The position numbers were made by a program, and so were the translations under genes. The notes under the pieces are model-generated. The model was not told where the DNA came from. It did no database searches and saw nothing but the letters and a program-made list of their open reading frames with translations. Shown piece after piece: positions 26,393 through 33,710 of a DNA stretch of 64,000 bases; position 1 is the first letter of the stretch, and every line of letters begins with the position of its first letter. The DNA lies in the NCBI GenBank assembly GCA_963702935.1, contig OY969772.1, positions 1,674,001-1,738,000 of the forward strand, read 5' to 3'. Origin of the DNA: DAOTWA01 sp963702935. Lineage in GTDB: Bacteria; Chloroflexota; Anaerolineae; Anaerolineales; Anaerolineaceae.

Positions 26393-26485
26393 CACGTTCC
26401 ACGTGGGAATGGGGTCTTCGACGCTCCGCGTCCTGGCCAGCGCCTGCCGGTGGGGTCGCCCACGCAGAGCATGGGCGCCAGAGGG
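26393..26485. repeat. CGTTCCCACG hairpin repeat, copy 3
   Basis: Same order of blocks as copy 2 (CCCACGTTCCACGTGGGAAT, GACGCTCCGCGTCCTGGCC, GGTGGGGTCGCCCACGCAGA, GGGCGCCAGAGG). With copy 2 it is a head-to-tail duplication of roughly 110 bases. Confidence 0.85.
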
Positions 26486-26559
26486 GCAGAGGGAGGGGAG
26501 CATGGGCAGCAGAGGACTTTCCCCCTTTCCTAAGGGGGGCCAGGGGGGATTCGCCTAGC

Positions 26560-26592
26560 AAAAAACCCCGCCATTGGGCGGGGTTTTCTTTT
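26560..26592. terminator. Strong bidirectional intrinsic terminator
   Basis: A-run, CCCCGCC-ATTG-GGCGGGG, T-run: AAAAAACCCCGCC pairs with GGCGGGGTTTT. It ends the exoprotein transcript and could also end anything transcribed leftwards from the region at 26745-27100. Confidence 0.9.
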
Positions 26593-27290
26593 GACAAGAG
26601 GGTCAGCAACCAGTAAGCAGGCATTTGGAAAATTCCAGGAGCGCTGCCGTACTCTGGCGGCAGGGCTGGCGGTCATGAGAGCATGGATGAAGCTGGGTAC
26701 TTCAGATTCTGGCTCGTTCCCGTGGGGGAACTTGAGGCTGCGTGGTTCTTCGATGGTGGACGCGCTGCGGAGGGCTGAGGTGCGGCTGCGACGAGCGGTT
26801 ATCGGCTGCGGTGGGCGGAGATGCGCTTCATAGGACTGCGTTGAAGCTGCGACGGGCGGCATTGCGGGGTGAGGAGCTTCGATCGGCTGCGTTGGGCTGG
26901 GGTAGAGCTGCGGTGAGTTGGGATGCGCTGCGATGAAAGCGTGACGGGCGGCGGACGGCTTTAATGAAGGCATACCTATCCTGGCGAAGGGAGGGATGGG
27001 AACGCGTTGTTATCGTCAGGTGGGGAGTGCGTTGAGGCTGGATTGGGCTTGCTTGGGCTTTATTGAGGGTGCTTGCGCTGCGTTGGATTACCGGTCAAGT
27101 CGTGGCGTTGGTTGGCTGTATTGCGGGCGTACCAGATTCTCTTCTATTGTTAATTACCCATTGCGATACTGCTGCGGGCCTACTTCCAGGGGACAGCCTT
27201 GAGCGAAAGAAGCTGGAAAAACTGGGCTGACCCTCATATCTACCTAAAGATACCCCCGCAGGCCAGGTGTAACAAGTGACAAACGTCTAA
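26593..27290. other. Non-coding G-rich region with scattered GCTGCG words
   Basis: About 700 bases with no supportable gene. Between 26745 and 27100 the + strand is rich in G and T and carries GCTGCG (or close forms) more than ten times at irregular 15-40 base intervals (for example GCTGCGGAGGG, GCTGCGACGAG, GCTGCGGTGGG, GCTGCGTTGGG). The short frames on both strands merely translate this bias. It may be a decayed minisatellite or a non-coding RNA locus. Confidence 0.5.
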
Positions 27291-27860
27291 TTATGACGGG
27301 AAGACTCTCATTACATTTCTCTTCTCCCCCACCCGGAAGAAACCGTGGCGCAGCGGGCGCATATCCTCGGCGGTCACGAAAGCCCCCGGATCGACTGCTT
27401 CGGCGATCGAGCGCACCTCCTCGATGTCTTTGCGCTGCACCATACAATCGAGCACTCCCACCGTGCCTTGCATGCCTTGGGCCGAGATCTCGGTCACGCC
27501 AAAGCCGGCCTCCCGCAGGCGGGCGGCGATGCTGCTCTCGAAGCCCGCGCTGATGATGCGTACCCGGGCGAAGCCCACCCCCAGGCGATTTTCCAGCCAC
27601 ATGCCCACCACGTTGCCGGTAGCGAAGCCGGCCCCGTAACCGATGAGATTGAGCGGGTTCTGGAGGTTATTCAGCACCGAGCCGAGCACCACCACGTACA
27701 GGGCCGTCTCGAAGAAGCCCGCGATCCAGGCCGGCGCGCGCTCCCCGCGCACGGTGAACAGCACCCGTAAAGTATCCAGGGTGATGCCGACCATACGCAG
27801 GGCGAAGATGAGCAGCCCTCCCAGCCAGGCCGCCGGCGAGAGCAGGCTTTCCAGGGACAT
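27291..27860 (-). CDS. DUF5698/DUF2179 (UPF0316-like) membrane protein, second of pair
   Basis: A 189-residue membrane protein with an N-terminal DUF5698-type region of three membrane helices (about residues 10-80: WLGGLLIFALRMVGITLDTLR, YVVVLGSVLNNL) and a cytosolic DUF2179 domain (about 110-180: ARLREAGFGVTEISAQGMQGTVGVL, DPGAFVTAEDMRPLRHGFF). ATG 27860 is chosen by similarity to the neighbour; the longer frame to 28103 is antisense noise. It follows its paralogue by 40 bases. DUF2179 folds are found in regulators of transport, but the role here is unknown. Confidence 0.88.
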   Translation of the reverse strand: MSLESLLSPAAWLGGLLIFALRMVGITLDTLRVLFTVRGERAPAWIAGFFETALYVVVLGSVLNNLQNPLNLIGYGAGFATGNVVGMWLENRLGVGFARVRIISAGFESSIAARLREAGFGVTEISAQGMQGTVGVLDCMVQRKDIEEVRSIAEAVDPGAFVTAEDMRPLRHGFFRVGEKRNVMRVFPS

Positions 27861-27900
27861 TTCTACACCTCTTGCGAAATGTCTCGAAAGGGAGTAAAGA

Positions 27901-28428
27901 TCAGGCGCGGAAGAAGCCGCGCCGAATGGGACGCATGTCTTCGGCGGTGACGAAGGCCGCCGGGTCGGTTTCGAGGATGACCGTTTCCAGGTTGTCCAGG
28001 TCGCGGCGGTTGACGCTGCATTGCAGCACGGCCACCGTCCCGTCCTTGCCGCGCGCCGGGATCTCGGTGACGCCATACCCGGAGGTGCGCAACTGGTCGG
28101 CAATGGCGTTGCCGCGCTTCGAGCTGATGATGGTTACCTGGGCGTGCCCGATGGCCAGCCGGCCCTCGATGTACATGCCCACCACGTTGCCGGTGGCGAA
28201 GCCGGCCGCGTAGCCGATCACGTTGAGCGGGTTGCCCAGGTTAGAGAGCACCGAGCTGATGGCCACCACGAAGATGACCGACTGGCAGAAGCCCAGGATC
28301 CAGGCCAATTTTTTCTTGCCGCGCACCACGAAAAGCATGCGCATGGTATCCATGCTCATATCGCCTACGCGCAGGCAAAAGATGAGCAGGGCGCCCAGGA
28401 AGGCGTTCAGTGTAATGAAAGCAGGCAT
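27901..28428 (-). CDS. DUF5698/DUF2179 (UPF0316-like) membrane protein, first of pair
   Basis: A 175-residue paralogue of the next gene with the same plan: three membrane helices (about residues 7-75: LNAFLGALLIFCLRVGDMSMD, LGNPLNVIGYAAGFATGNVVG) and a DUF2179 domain (about 100-172: LRTSGYGVTEIPARGKDGTVAVL, DPAAFVTAEDMRPIRRGFF). Its start lies 2 bases after the glucan phosphorylase stop, with AAAAGAG inside the upstream gene, so translation is probably coupled. The conserved loop GFATGNVVGM is shared by both. Function unknown; the coupling hints at a link to glucan metabolism or simply a shared promoter. Confidence 0.88.
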   Translation of the reverse strand: MPAFITLNAFLGALLIFCLRVGDMSMDTMRMLFVVRGKKKLAWILGFCQSVIFVVAISSVLSNLGNPLNVIGYAAGFATGNVVGMYIEGRLAIGHAQVTIISSKRGNAIADQLRTSGYGVTEIPARGKDGTVAVLQCSVNRRDLDNLETVILETDPAAFVTAEDMRPIRRGFFRA

Positions 28429-28430
28429 GG

Positions 28431-30614
28431 TTAACTCTTTTCCGGGGCCGGAATTTCTTCATCCAGGGCGTGCATGGCCGGCAGGTAGAGCTGGGTCAGG
28501 TATTCTTTGACCATGCGACGCATGTTGAATTGCGGGGCCAGTGTACGCATGGATTCCTTCATGCGCGCGATCCATTCCACCGGCAGGTTGTCTGCCGAGC
28601 GGTTGTTGTAATACAGCGGGATGATCTCGTTCTCCAGGGTGTCGTACAGGCTCTCGGCGTCCGCGTCGTCTTGCTGGTTGGGGTCCATGTACTCGGTGTC
28701 GTCGCCGATGGCCCAACCATTGCGCCCGTTGTATCCCTCCCGCCACCAGCCGTCCAGCACCGAGAAGTTGAGCACCCCGTTGAGGGCGGCCTTCTCGCCG
28801 GAAGTCCCCGAGGCTTCGTTGGGGCGCCGCGGCGTATTCAGCCATACGTCCACCCCCTGCACCAGGTAGCGGGCGACGTTCATATCGTAATCTTCCAGGA
28901 ACACCAGGCGCCCGCCGTTGCGGGCATCCTTGACCGCGCGATACACCTCCTGAATGAGCAGCTTGCCCGGCTCATCGGCCGGGTGGGCCTTGCCGGCGAA
29001 GATGATCTGCACCGGCTGGTTGGGCCGGTTGAGCAGGTTGTTCAAGCGGTCGAAGTTGCGCAAGATCAGGTTGGCGCGCTTGTAGGTGGCGAAGCGGCGG
29101 GCGAAGCCGATGGTCAGCGCGTAGGGGTCCAGCAGCACGCCCCCGGCGATGATCTGCACGGGGTGCACGGAGCCGCTCAGCCATTGGCGGCGCGCCCGCT
29201 CGCTGATGTAGGCCATCAGCTTGCGCTTCAAGTGGCGCCGCACCACCCACAGCTCACCGTCCGGGATGTTTTGCACCGCCTGCCACACTTCCGGATCGTC
29301 CATCTGCTCGATCCAGTCCGGGCCGAGGTAACGGTCGTAGAGCAGGCGCATGCGCCGCCCCAGCCAGGTGCCCAGGTGCACGCCGTTGGTGATGTGCGTG
29401 ATGGGCACGTCTTCCACGCGCAGGTCGGGCCACAGGGGATGCCACATACGGCGCGCCACCTGCCCGTGCAGCTCGGAGACGGCGTTGCGCTGCTCGGAGA
29501 GGCGCAGGGCCAGCACCGACATGCTGAAGACCTCGCCGCTCCAGGGGTTGGAGAAGCGCGCGATGTCGATGAACTGGTCGCGCGTCAATCCAAGCTGCGG
29601 CCAATAATTGGTAAAGTACTTGTCGATCAGCCACAGCGGGAACTCGTCGTTGCCCGCCGGCACCGGCGTGTGGGTAGTAAACACGTTGGTCTGGCGCACG
29701 CGGTCGGTAGCCTGCTCGTAAGTCAGGCCCTGGGCGATCATCTCGCGCACGCGCTCCACGGACAGGAAGGCCGAATGGCCCTCGTTCATGTGCCACACGC
29801 TCGGCTCGTGGCCCAAAAGGCGCAGGGCGCGGACGCCGCCGATTCCCAGCATGATCTCCTGGGAGATGCGCAGCTCCGGGTCGCTGGTGTACAGGCGGGC
29901 GGTCAACTGGCGGTCTGCCAGCGTGTTCTGCTCGATGTTGCTGTCCATCAGGTAGAGCGGCACCCGCCCCACCTGCATCATCCACAGCCGGGCGGCCACC
30001 TTGCGCCCCGGCAATTCGATGGAGACGGTCAGCGGCTGCCCGTCGGCGCTGAGCAGGGGAATGAGCGGCAGGTCTTCGAATTGCAAGCGCACGTTGCGCG
30101 CCTCTTGCCAGCCGTCTTCGGTGATGCGCTGGGAGAAATAGCCCTGGGTATACAGGAAGCCCACCGCCACCAGGGGCAGCCCCAGGTCGCTGGCCTCTTT
30201 GAGGTGGTCGCCGGAAAGGATGCCCAGGCCGCCGGCGTAGACCGGCAGCGATTCGTGCAGCCCAAACTCGAAAGAGAAGTAAGCGATCTGCCGGCCGGGC
30301 GCGCCGGGATAAGTCCTGGCGTACCAGCTCTCGCCGTTTTTAATGTAGGCGTCGAAGGCGCGCATCACCCGATCGTAAAAATCCAGGTAATAGCGGTCGT
30401 AGGTGACCGCGTTCAGGTGCGGGCGCTCCACCTGGCGCAGGAACAGCACCGGGTTGTGGTAGGTGCGTTCCCATAGCTCCTTATCGATCTGCGAAAACAG
30501 GCGCTGGGCGTCCGGATTCCAGATCCACCAAAGGTTATAAGTTAATTCGCTAAGACGGCTGATCCGTCGTGGGAGGCTGAAGTGATTCGGAATATCCTTT
30601 AGGACGTTTTCCAT
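28431..30614 (-). CDS. glgP: Alpha-glucan (glycogen/maltodextrin) phosphorylase, short DUF3417 type
   Basis: A 727-residue GT35 phosphorylase that releases glucose-1-phosphate from alpha-1,4-glucans using pyridoxal phosphate. It begins with the DUF3417 domain of the short, thermophile-type enzymes (SRLSELTYNLWWIWNPDAQRL, about residues 18-38), then SFEFGLHESLPVYAGGLGILSGDH-like sequence at about 115, the active-site region WHMNEGHSAF, NVFTTHTPVPAGNDEFP and HITNGVHL, and the cofactor lysine segment GTSGEKAALNGV at about 608. It is the first gene of an operon with two DUF2179 membrane proteins. It supplies phosphorylated glucose from storage glycogen. Confidence 0.93.
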   Translation of the reverse strand: MENVLKDIPNHFSLPRRISRLSELTYNLWWIWNPDAQRLFSQIDKELWERTYHNPVLFLRQVERPHLNAVTYDRYYLDFYDRVMRAFDAYIKNGESWYARTYPGAPGRQIAYFSFEFGLHESLPVYAGGLGILSGDHLKEASDLGLPLVAVGFLYTQGYFSQRITEDGWQEARNVRLQFEDLPLIPLLSADGQPLTVSIELPGRKVAARLWMMQVGRVPLYLMDSNIEQNTLADRQLTARLYTSDPELRISQEIMLGIGGVRALRLLGHEPSVWHMNEGHSAFLSVERVREMIAQGLTYEQATDRVRQTNVFTTHTPVPAGNDEFPLWLIDKYFTNYWPQLGLTRDQFIDIARFSNPWSGEVFSMSVLALRLSEQRNAVSELHGQVARRMWHPLWPDLRVEDVPITHITNGVHLGTWLGRRMRLLYDRYLGPDWIEQMDDPEVWQAVQNIPDGELWVVRRHLKRKLMAYISERARRQWLSGSVHPVQIIAGGVLLDPYALTIGFARRFATYKRANLILRNFDRLNNLLNRPNQPVQIIFAGKAHPADEPGKLLIQEVYRAVKDARNGGRLVFLEDYDMNVARYLVQGVDVWLNTPRRPNEASGTSGEKAALNGVLNFSVLDGWWREGYNGRNGWAIGDDTEYMDPNQQDDADAESLYDTLENEIIPLYYNNRSADNLPVEWIARMKESMRTLAPQFNMRRMVKEYLTQLYLPAMHALDEEIPAPEKS

Positions 30615-30922
30615 GACAAATGTAGTTTTCCTCTAAAGCCCAAAAGATCGCGTAGTTAAAAAGAAGATAAATTAGACAAATAATAATACCACAAATGGAC
30701 GGGCCACATCGCCAGTTTCTCGCCGCCCGGTTTTTCTTAATCTGCGCCATGAAGTCCCTCGTTTTAGGGGATTTTCTTTCGGGTGGAAATATGTCATAAT
30801 GAAGGCGTGGGGTTACAGGTATATGCGTGGGGTGCTCGCGAGATTCCCCTAACCAGGGATCTGCCCGATTTCTCTCTCCTTATTTTCGCTAAATAGAGAG
30901 CTTAAAGCCTAGGAGGAATTGC
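30615..30922. other. Divergent promoter region
   Basis: AT-rich 308 bases between divergent genes. GCGTGGGGT occurs twice as a direct repeat 20 bases apart (30805 and 30825), and CATAAT (30795-30800) may be a -10 for the cytochrome gene. No gene is seen. Confidence 0.45.
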
Positions 30923-32281
30923 GTGTTGAACAAACCTCTGGTTCCCCGCTTTGGGATCGGCTGGAAGTTCTTGCTATTCCTGTTGGTAGCGGCGCTGATC
31001 GCCGCCCTGGCGTGGGTCGGCTTGCCCCTCATTCAGGAAGAGCTGGCCTCGCCGGTGAGCTCGCTCCAGGAGGTGGCCCTGGCTTCGTCACAATTGACCG
31101 CCGACCCTCCGGTTTTTCTCCCCATCCTCCTCAAGGATTATCCTGCGCTCGTCGGGCCGACCGCTCAATACGTGCTGTTGGGCTGGAACGACCTGGGCAT
31201 GCACTGCTATAACCGCGATTTCCAGGACCTGGCCGTGCTGCCGCCCTACAATACCTTGTGGGCGCAGGTCGTCAAGCGCGGCGACCCGCCCCAGGTGGTT
31301 ACCCAGGGCGTCACGGTGGAATATTCCTTCCCCGACAACACCTATTCCGCCGGGATCAAGTCCAACTTCTGGCAGTATGCCCAGGCGCTCTTCGGTTTGC
31401 CCCAGCCTCTGCCGGAGAACACCGGTCTGACCGGCAAGGGACTGGCGGGGGCTATGGACGCCAAGAGCAGCTATTTCGAGGCCCAGGGTATCCCGCTGAC
31501 CGAATACAGCGATTCGGCGCCCTATTCACGCTATCCCTACCAAAAGGCGCTGCTGGTGGCCAGGGACGCCGTCACCCACCAGCCGCTCGCCAGCCTGACG
31601 GTAGTCGCGCCGGTCTCGACCGAGATGCACTGCGAGTACTGCCATTCCGACGGCCAGCGGGAGGGCATCGCCACCGGACGCGTGGAGACCAATATCCTCA
31701 CCCTGCACGACCGGGAAAACGCCGAGGATTACCCGGCCGGTTACACCGGTGGCCTGATGAGCCACCGCCCGGTGCTGTGCGCCGCGTGCCACAGCTCCAA
31801 CGCCCTGGGGACGCCGGGGGTGGGCGACATCCCCAGCCTGTCCAACGCCATGCACCGCACGCACGCCGAACAGGTCACGAACGATCTGCAGGGCTGCTAT
31901 TCTTGCCACCCCGGCCCCAGCACGAAATGCCTGCGCGACGTGATGTCCTCACAATTCGACATGAATTGCATCTCCTGCCATGGCTCCATGTCTCAGGTAG
32001 CCCAAAACCCGACCCCCTGGCTGAAAGAGCCGGTCTGCTCTGACTGCCACGGGCCGAAGAATGGCATGACGTTCACCCAAGACCAGGCGCTCTACCGGAA
32101 TTCGAAGGGACACGGCGGGTTGTACTGCGAATCCTGCCACGACAGCACGCACGCCATCGCCCCCAGCACGCAGATCAACGACGGCATCAAGTTCATCCAG
32201 CTCCAGGGCCACTCCGGCCCCCTGGATACCTGCACCCTCTGCCACCTGACCCAGCCAACCGGCCCGGGTCCGCATGAGTGA
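30923..32281 (+). CDS. Secreted heptaheme c-type cytochrome
   Basis: A 452-residue multiheme cytochrome with an N-terminal membrane/signal helix (about residues 15-38), FLPILLKDYP at about 73, a conserved non-heme domain GWNDLGMHC-LPPYNTLWAQ at about 88-115, and seven CxxCH heme sites in the second half: CEYCH, CAACH, CYSCH, CISCH, CSDCH, CESCH and CTLCH. The GWNDLGMHC domain is seen in multiheme proteins of metal- and sulfur-respiring bacteria, but its role is not established. GTG start with AGGAGG 6 bases upstream. It stands alone, with a strong hairpin at its end. Likely an extracytoplasmic electron carrier. Confidence 0.9.
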   Translation: MLNKPLVPRFGIGWKFLLFLLVAALIAALAWVGLPLIQEELASPVSSLQEVALASSQLTADPPVFLPILLKDYPALVGPTAQYVLLGWNDLGMHCYNRDFQDLAVLPPYNTLWAQVVKRGDPPQVVTQGVTVEYSFPDNTYSAGIKSNFWQYAQALFGLPQPLPENTGLTGKGLAGAMDAKSSYFEAQGIPLTEYSDSAPYSRYPYQKALLVARDAVTHQPLASLTVVAPVSTEMHCEYCHSDGQREGIATGRVETNILTLHDRENAEDYPAGYTGGLMSHRPVLCAACHSSNALGTPGVGDIPSLSNAMHRTHAEQVTNDLQGCYSCHPGPSTKCLRDVMSSQFDMNCISCHGSMSQVAQNPTPWLKEPVCSDCHGPKNGMTFTQDQALYRNSKGHGGLYCESCHDSTHAIAPSTQINDGIKFIQLQGHSGPLDTCTLCHLTQPTGPGPHE

Positions 32282-32311
32282 GGAAAGCAGTCGTCAGGGC
32301 TCAGTAGTCAG

Positions 32312-32346
32312 TCAGTATTCAGGGGCCGACGGCCCCTGAATACTGA
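32312..32346 (+). terminator. Long terminator hairpin after the cytochrome
   Basis: TCAGTATTCAGGGGCC and GGCCCCTGAATACTGA form a perfect 16-bp stem around GAC. There is no T run, so it may also stabilise or process the transcript. Confidence 0.65.
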
Positions 32347-32444
32347 TCATTGATTCCTGACCCCTGTTCCTCGGAACCTTTCCGCCCTAAAAACCGTCTT
32401 AAGGGTGTAATATATTAATAGTACAAGCTGAAAGGACTCCTGAC

Positions 32445-33296
32445 ATGCCTCTTTATAAGCTTGTTTTCCCGCTCCTCCTGACGGGTGTTTTATTGGCAGC
32501 CTGTGCGGCTGCTCCGCAACAAGCGCAGCCCCCTACCCCTGGCGTTCCTCCTACCGCCAATGAGCCTGCCACCCCCACCCAGGGGGACCAGGCCACCCCT
32601 CCGGCCGGCGCTCTGGTCACGCCGCCGGTCGGCGTGCTGGCCACCCCCAGGGGAAACAGCGTGGGAACTTCCAATGCGACGCAGGCCGCCGGCGTCACGG
32701 ATGCCGTGCGCCAGACGTTGGCTCAGCAGCTCAACGTGCAGCCTGAAACGATCCAGGTAGTCAGCGTCGAAGCGGTGGAGTGGCCCGACGCCTGCATCGG
32801 CGTGCAGATCAAGGACGTGATGTGCGCCATGGTGATCACCCCAGGCTACAAGGTCGTGTTGGAGGCCAACCAGCAGCACTACGAATATCACACCAACCAG
32901 AGCGCCAGCCAGATCCTGTTGGCCTCCGGCCCGCAATCCAGCCGGGGCGAGGTGGTGGTCGCCTGGCACCGCGAGGGCGGCTTTGCCGGCTTCTGTGACG
33001 ACCTGGCCATGTACGCCAGCGGCGCAGTCTCCGCCTCCTCCTGCAAAGACGGGGCGGCCAACGCGCAGAACAGCCTGAGCTTGCAGCCCGCTCAACTCGA
33101 TCAGCTCAATACCTGGGTGGATACTTATAAGAGCTTCGAGATCGATCAGAAGGACGCCGCCACCGCCGACGCCATGAGCGTCCGCCTGGCCTTCAACGGC
33201 ACGGGCCAGGCCACCGCCGACCCCGCCACGCAGCAGGCCATCCTGCGCCTGGCCTCCGAAGTCTACGCGGGGCTGTCCTCCCTGAGCGCCCAATAG
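32445..33296 (+). CDS. Secreted lipoprotein of unknown function
   Basis: A 283-residue lipoprotein: lipobox LLAAC at residue 20, a TP-rich linker to about 75, and a folded region starting with VRQTLAQQLNVQPETIQVVSVE. The block EWPDACIGV-MCAMVITPGYKVVLE-YEYHTN (about 108-150) matches a conserved but uncharacterised domain common in secreted proteins of cyanobacteria and Chloroflexota; its two cysteines may pair. The last 100 residues have no recognisable motif. A good AAAGGA precedes the ATG, and a terminator follows at 33341. Confidence 0.75.
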   Translation: MPLYKLVFPLLLTGVLLAACAAAPQQAQPPTPGVPPTANEPATPTQGDQATPPAGALVTPPVGVLATPRGNSVGTSNATQAAGVTDAVRQTLAQQLNVQPETIQVVSVEAVEWPDACIGVQIKDVMCAMVITPGYKVVLEANQQHYEYHTNQSASQILLASGPQSSRGEVVVAWHREGGFAGFCDDLAMYASGAVSASSCKDGAANAQNSLSLQPAQLDQLNTWVDTYKSFEIDQKDAATADAMSVRLAFNGTGQATADPATQQAILRLASEVYAGLSSLSAQ

Positions 33297-33340
33297 ATAT
33301 TTTCCGGATGGGGCACTCCGGTTTTTGCCCCAGCAGCCTA

Positions 33341-33373
33341 AGCAGCCCGGCTCCCCCCGCCGGGCTGCTCTTT
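33341..33373 (+). terminator. Intrinsic terminator after the lipoprotein
   Basis: AGCAGCCCGGC pairs with GCCGGGCTGCT, followed by CTTTGT. Confidence 0.8.
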
Positions 33374-33710
33374 GTCTCGTCAGGATGCGTCGCCGTTACG
33401 CAGGGGCGCGGGGTTTGATAATGCAGCAACCATGCTGGATGTCAACCCCATGCCCCTCTCTCTACATGGCATTCTCAAAGTCGAATTATGTCATTGCGAA
33501 CCCCGGTGTTCTTCCGGGGTGAAGCAATCTGAGTGGCGGTCGAGAGATCGCCACGTCCTGGGGAGAACACCCAGGGCCCGCGATGACATGCCTAAGTTAC
33601 TTAGGGGCCACGTTCTCGCCGCAGGTGGGCCGAAGCAATTCCAATGCCGACGCCAGCAATTTTACGAAAACCTTCAATCATCGCTCATGCTATAATGAGG
33701 CGGGGTATCC
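33374..33710. other. Intergenic region with a TGTCATT-type repeat and a -10 box
   Basis: No gene. It holds the repeat at 33488-33589, a small palindrome CCTAAGTTACTTAGG (33591-33605) and TATAAT at 33691-33696, a likely -10 for the LCP gene whose ATG is only 15 bases further. Confidence 0.55.
33488..33589. repeat. TGTCATT...ATGACA repeat, copy 2
   Basis: ATGTCATTGCG and CGCGATGACAT bound 102 bases with an inner hairpin ACCCCGGTGTTCTTCCGGGGT and the words GAAGCAATCT and GAGATCGCC. It is of the dispersed 'TCATTGCGAG...AGCAATCT' type; a more diverged relative is at 12169-12329. Confidence 0.65.

Larger units (their letters stand above)
26251..26559. other. Repeat-filled region after the giant exoprotein
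   Basis: No gene. It is made of two tandem CGTTCCCACG repeats and a short G-rich/C-rich inverted repeat (CCCCCTTTCC and GGGGGGCCAGGGGGG). Confidence 0.65.

Noticed and set aside
26530..26973. 147-residue minus-strand frame, possible small gene
   Set aside because: It reads through a terminator and repetitive G-rich DNA; no ribosome site and no fold expected.
26560..27290. Remnant of a transposon or diversity-generating element
   Set aside because: No transposase, reverse transcriptase, terminal repeats or template/variable repeat pair could be seen.
28470..30476. 668-residue plus-strand frame opposite the glucan phosphorylase
   Set aside because: Shadow of a well-conserved gene, no domain seen.
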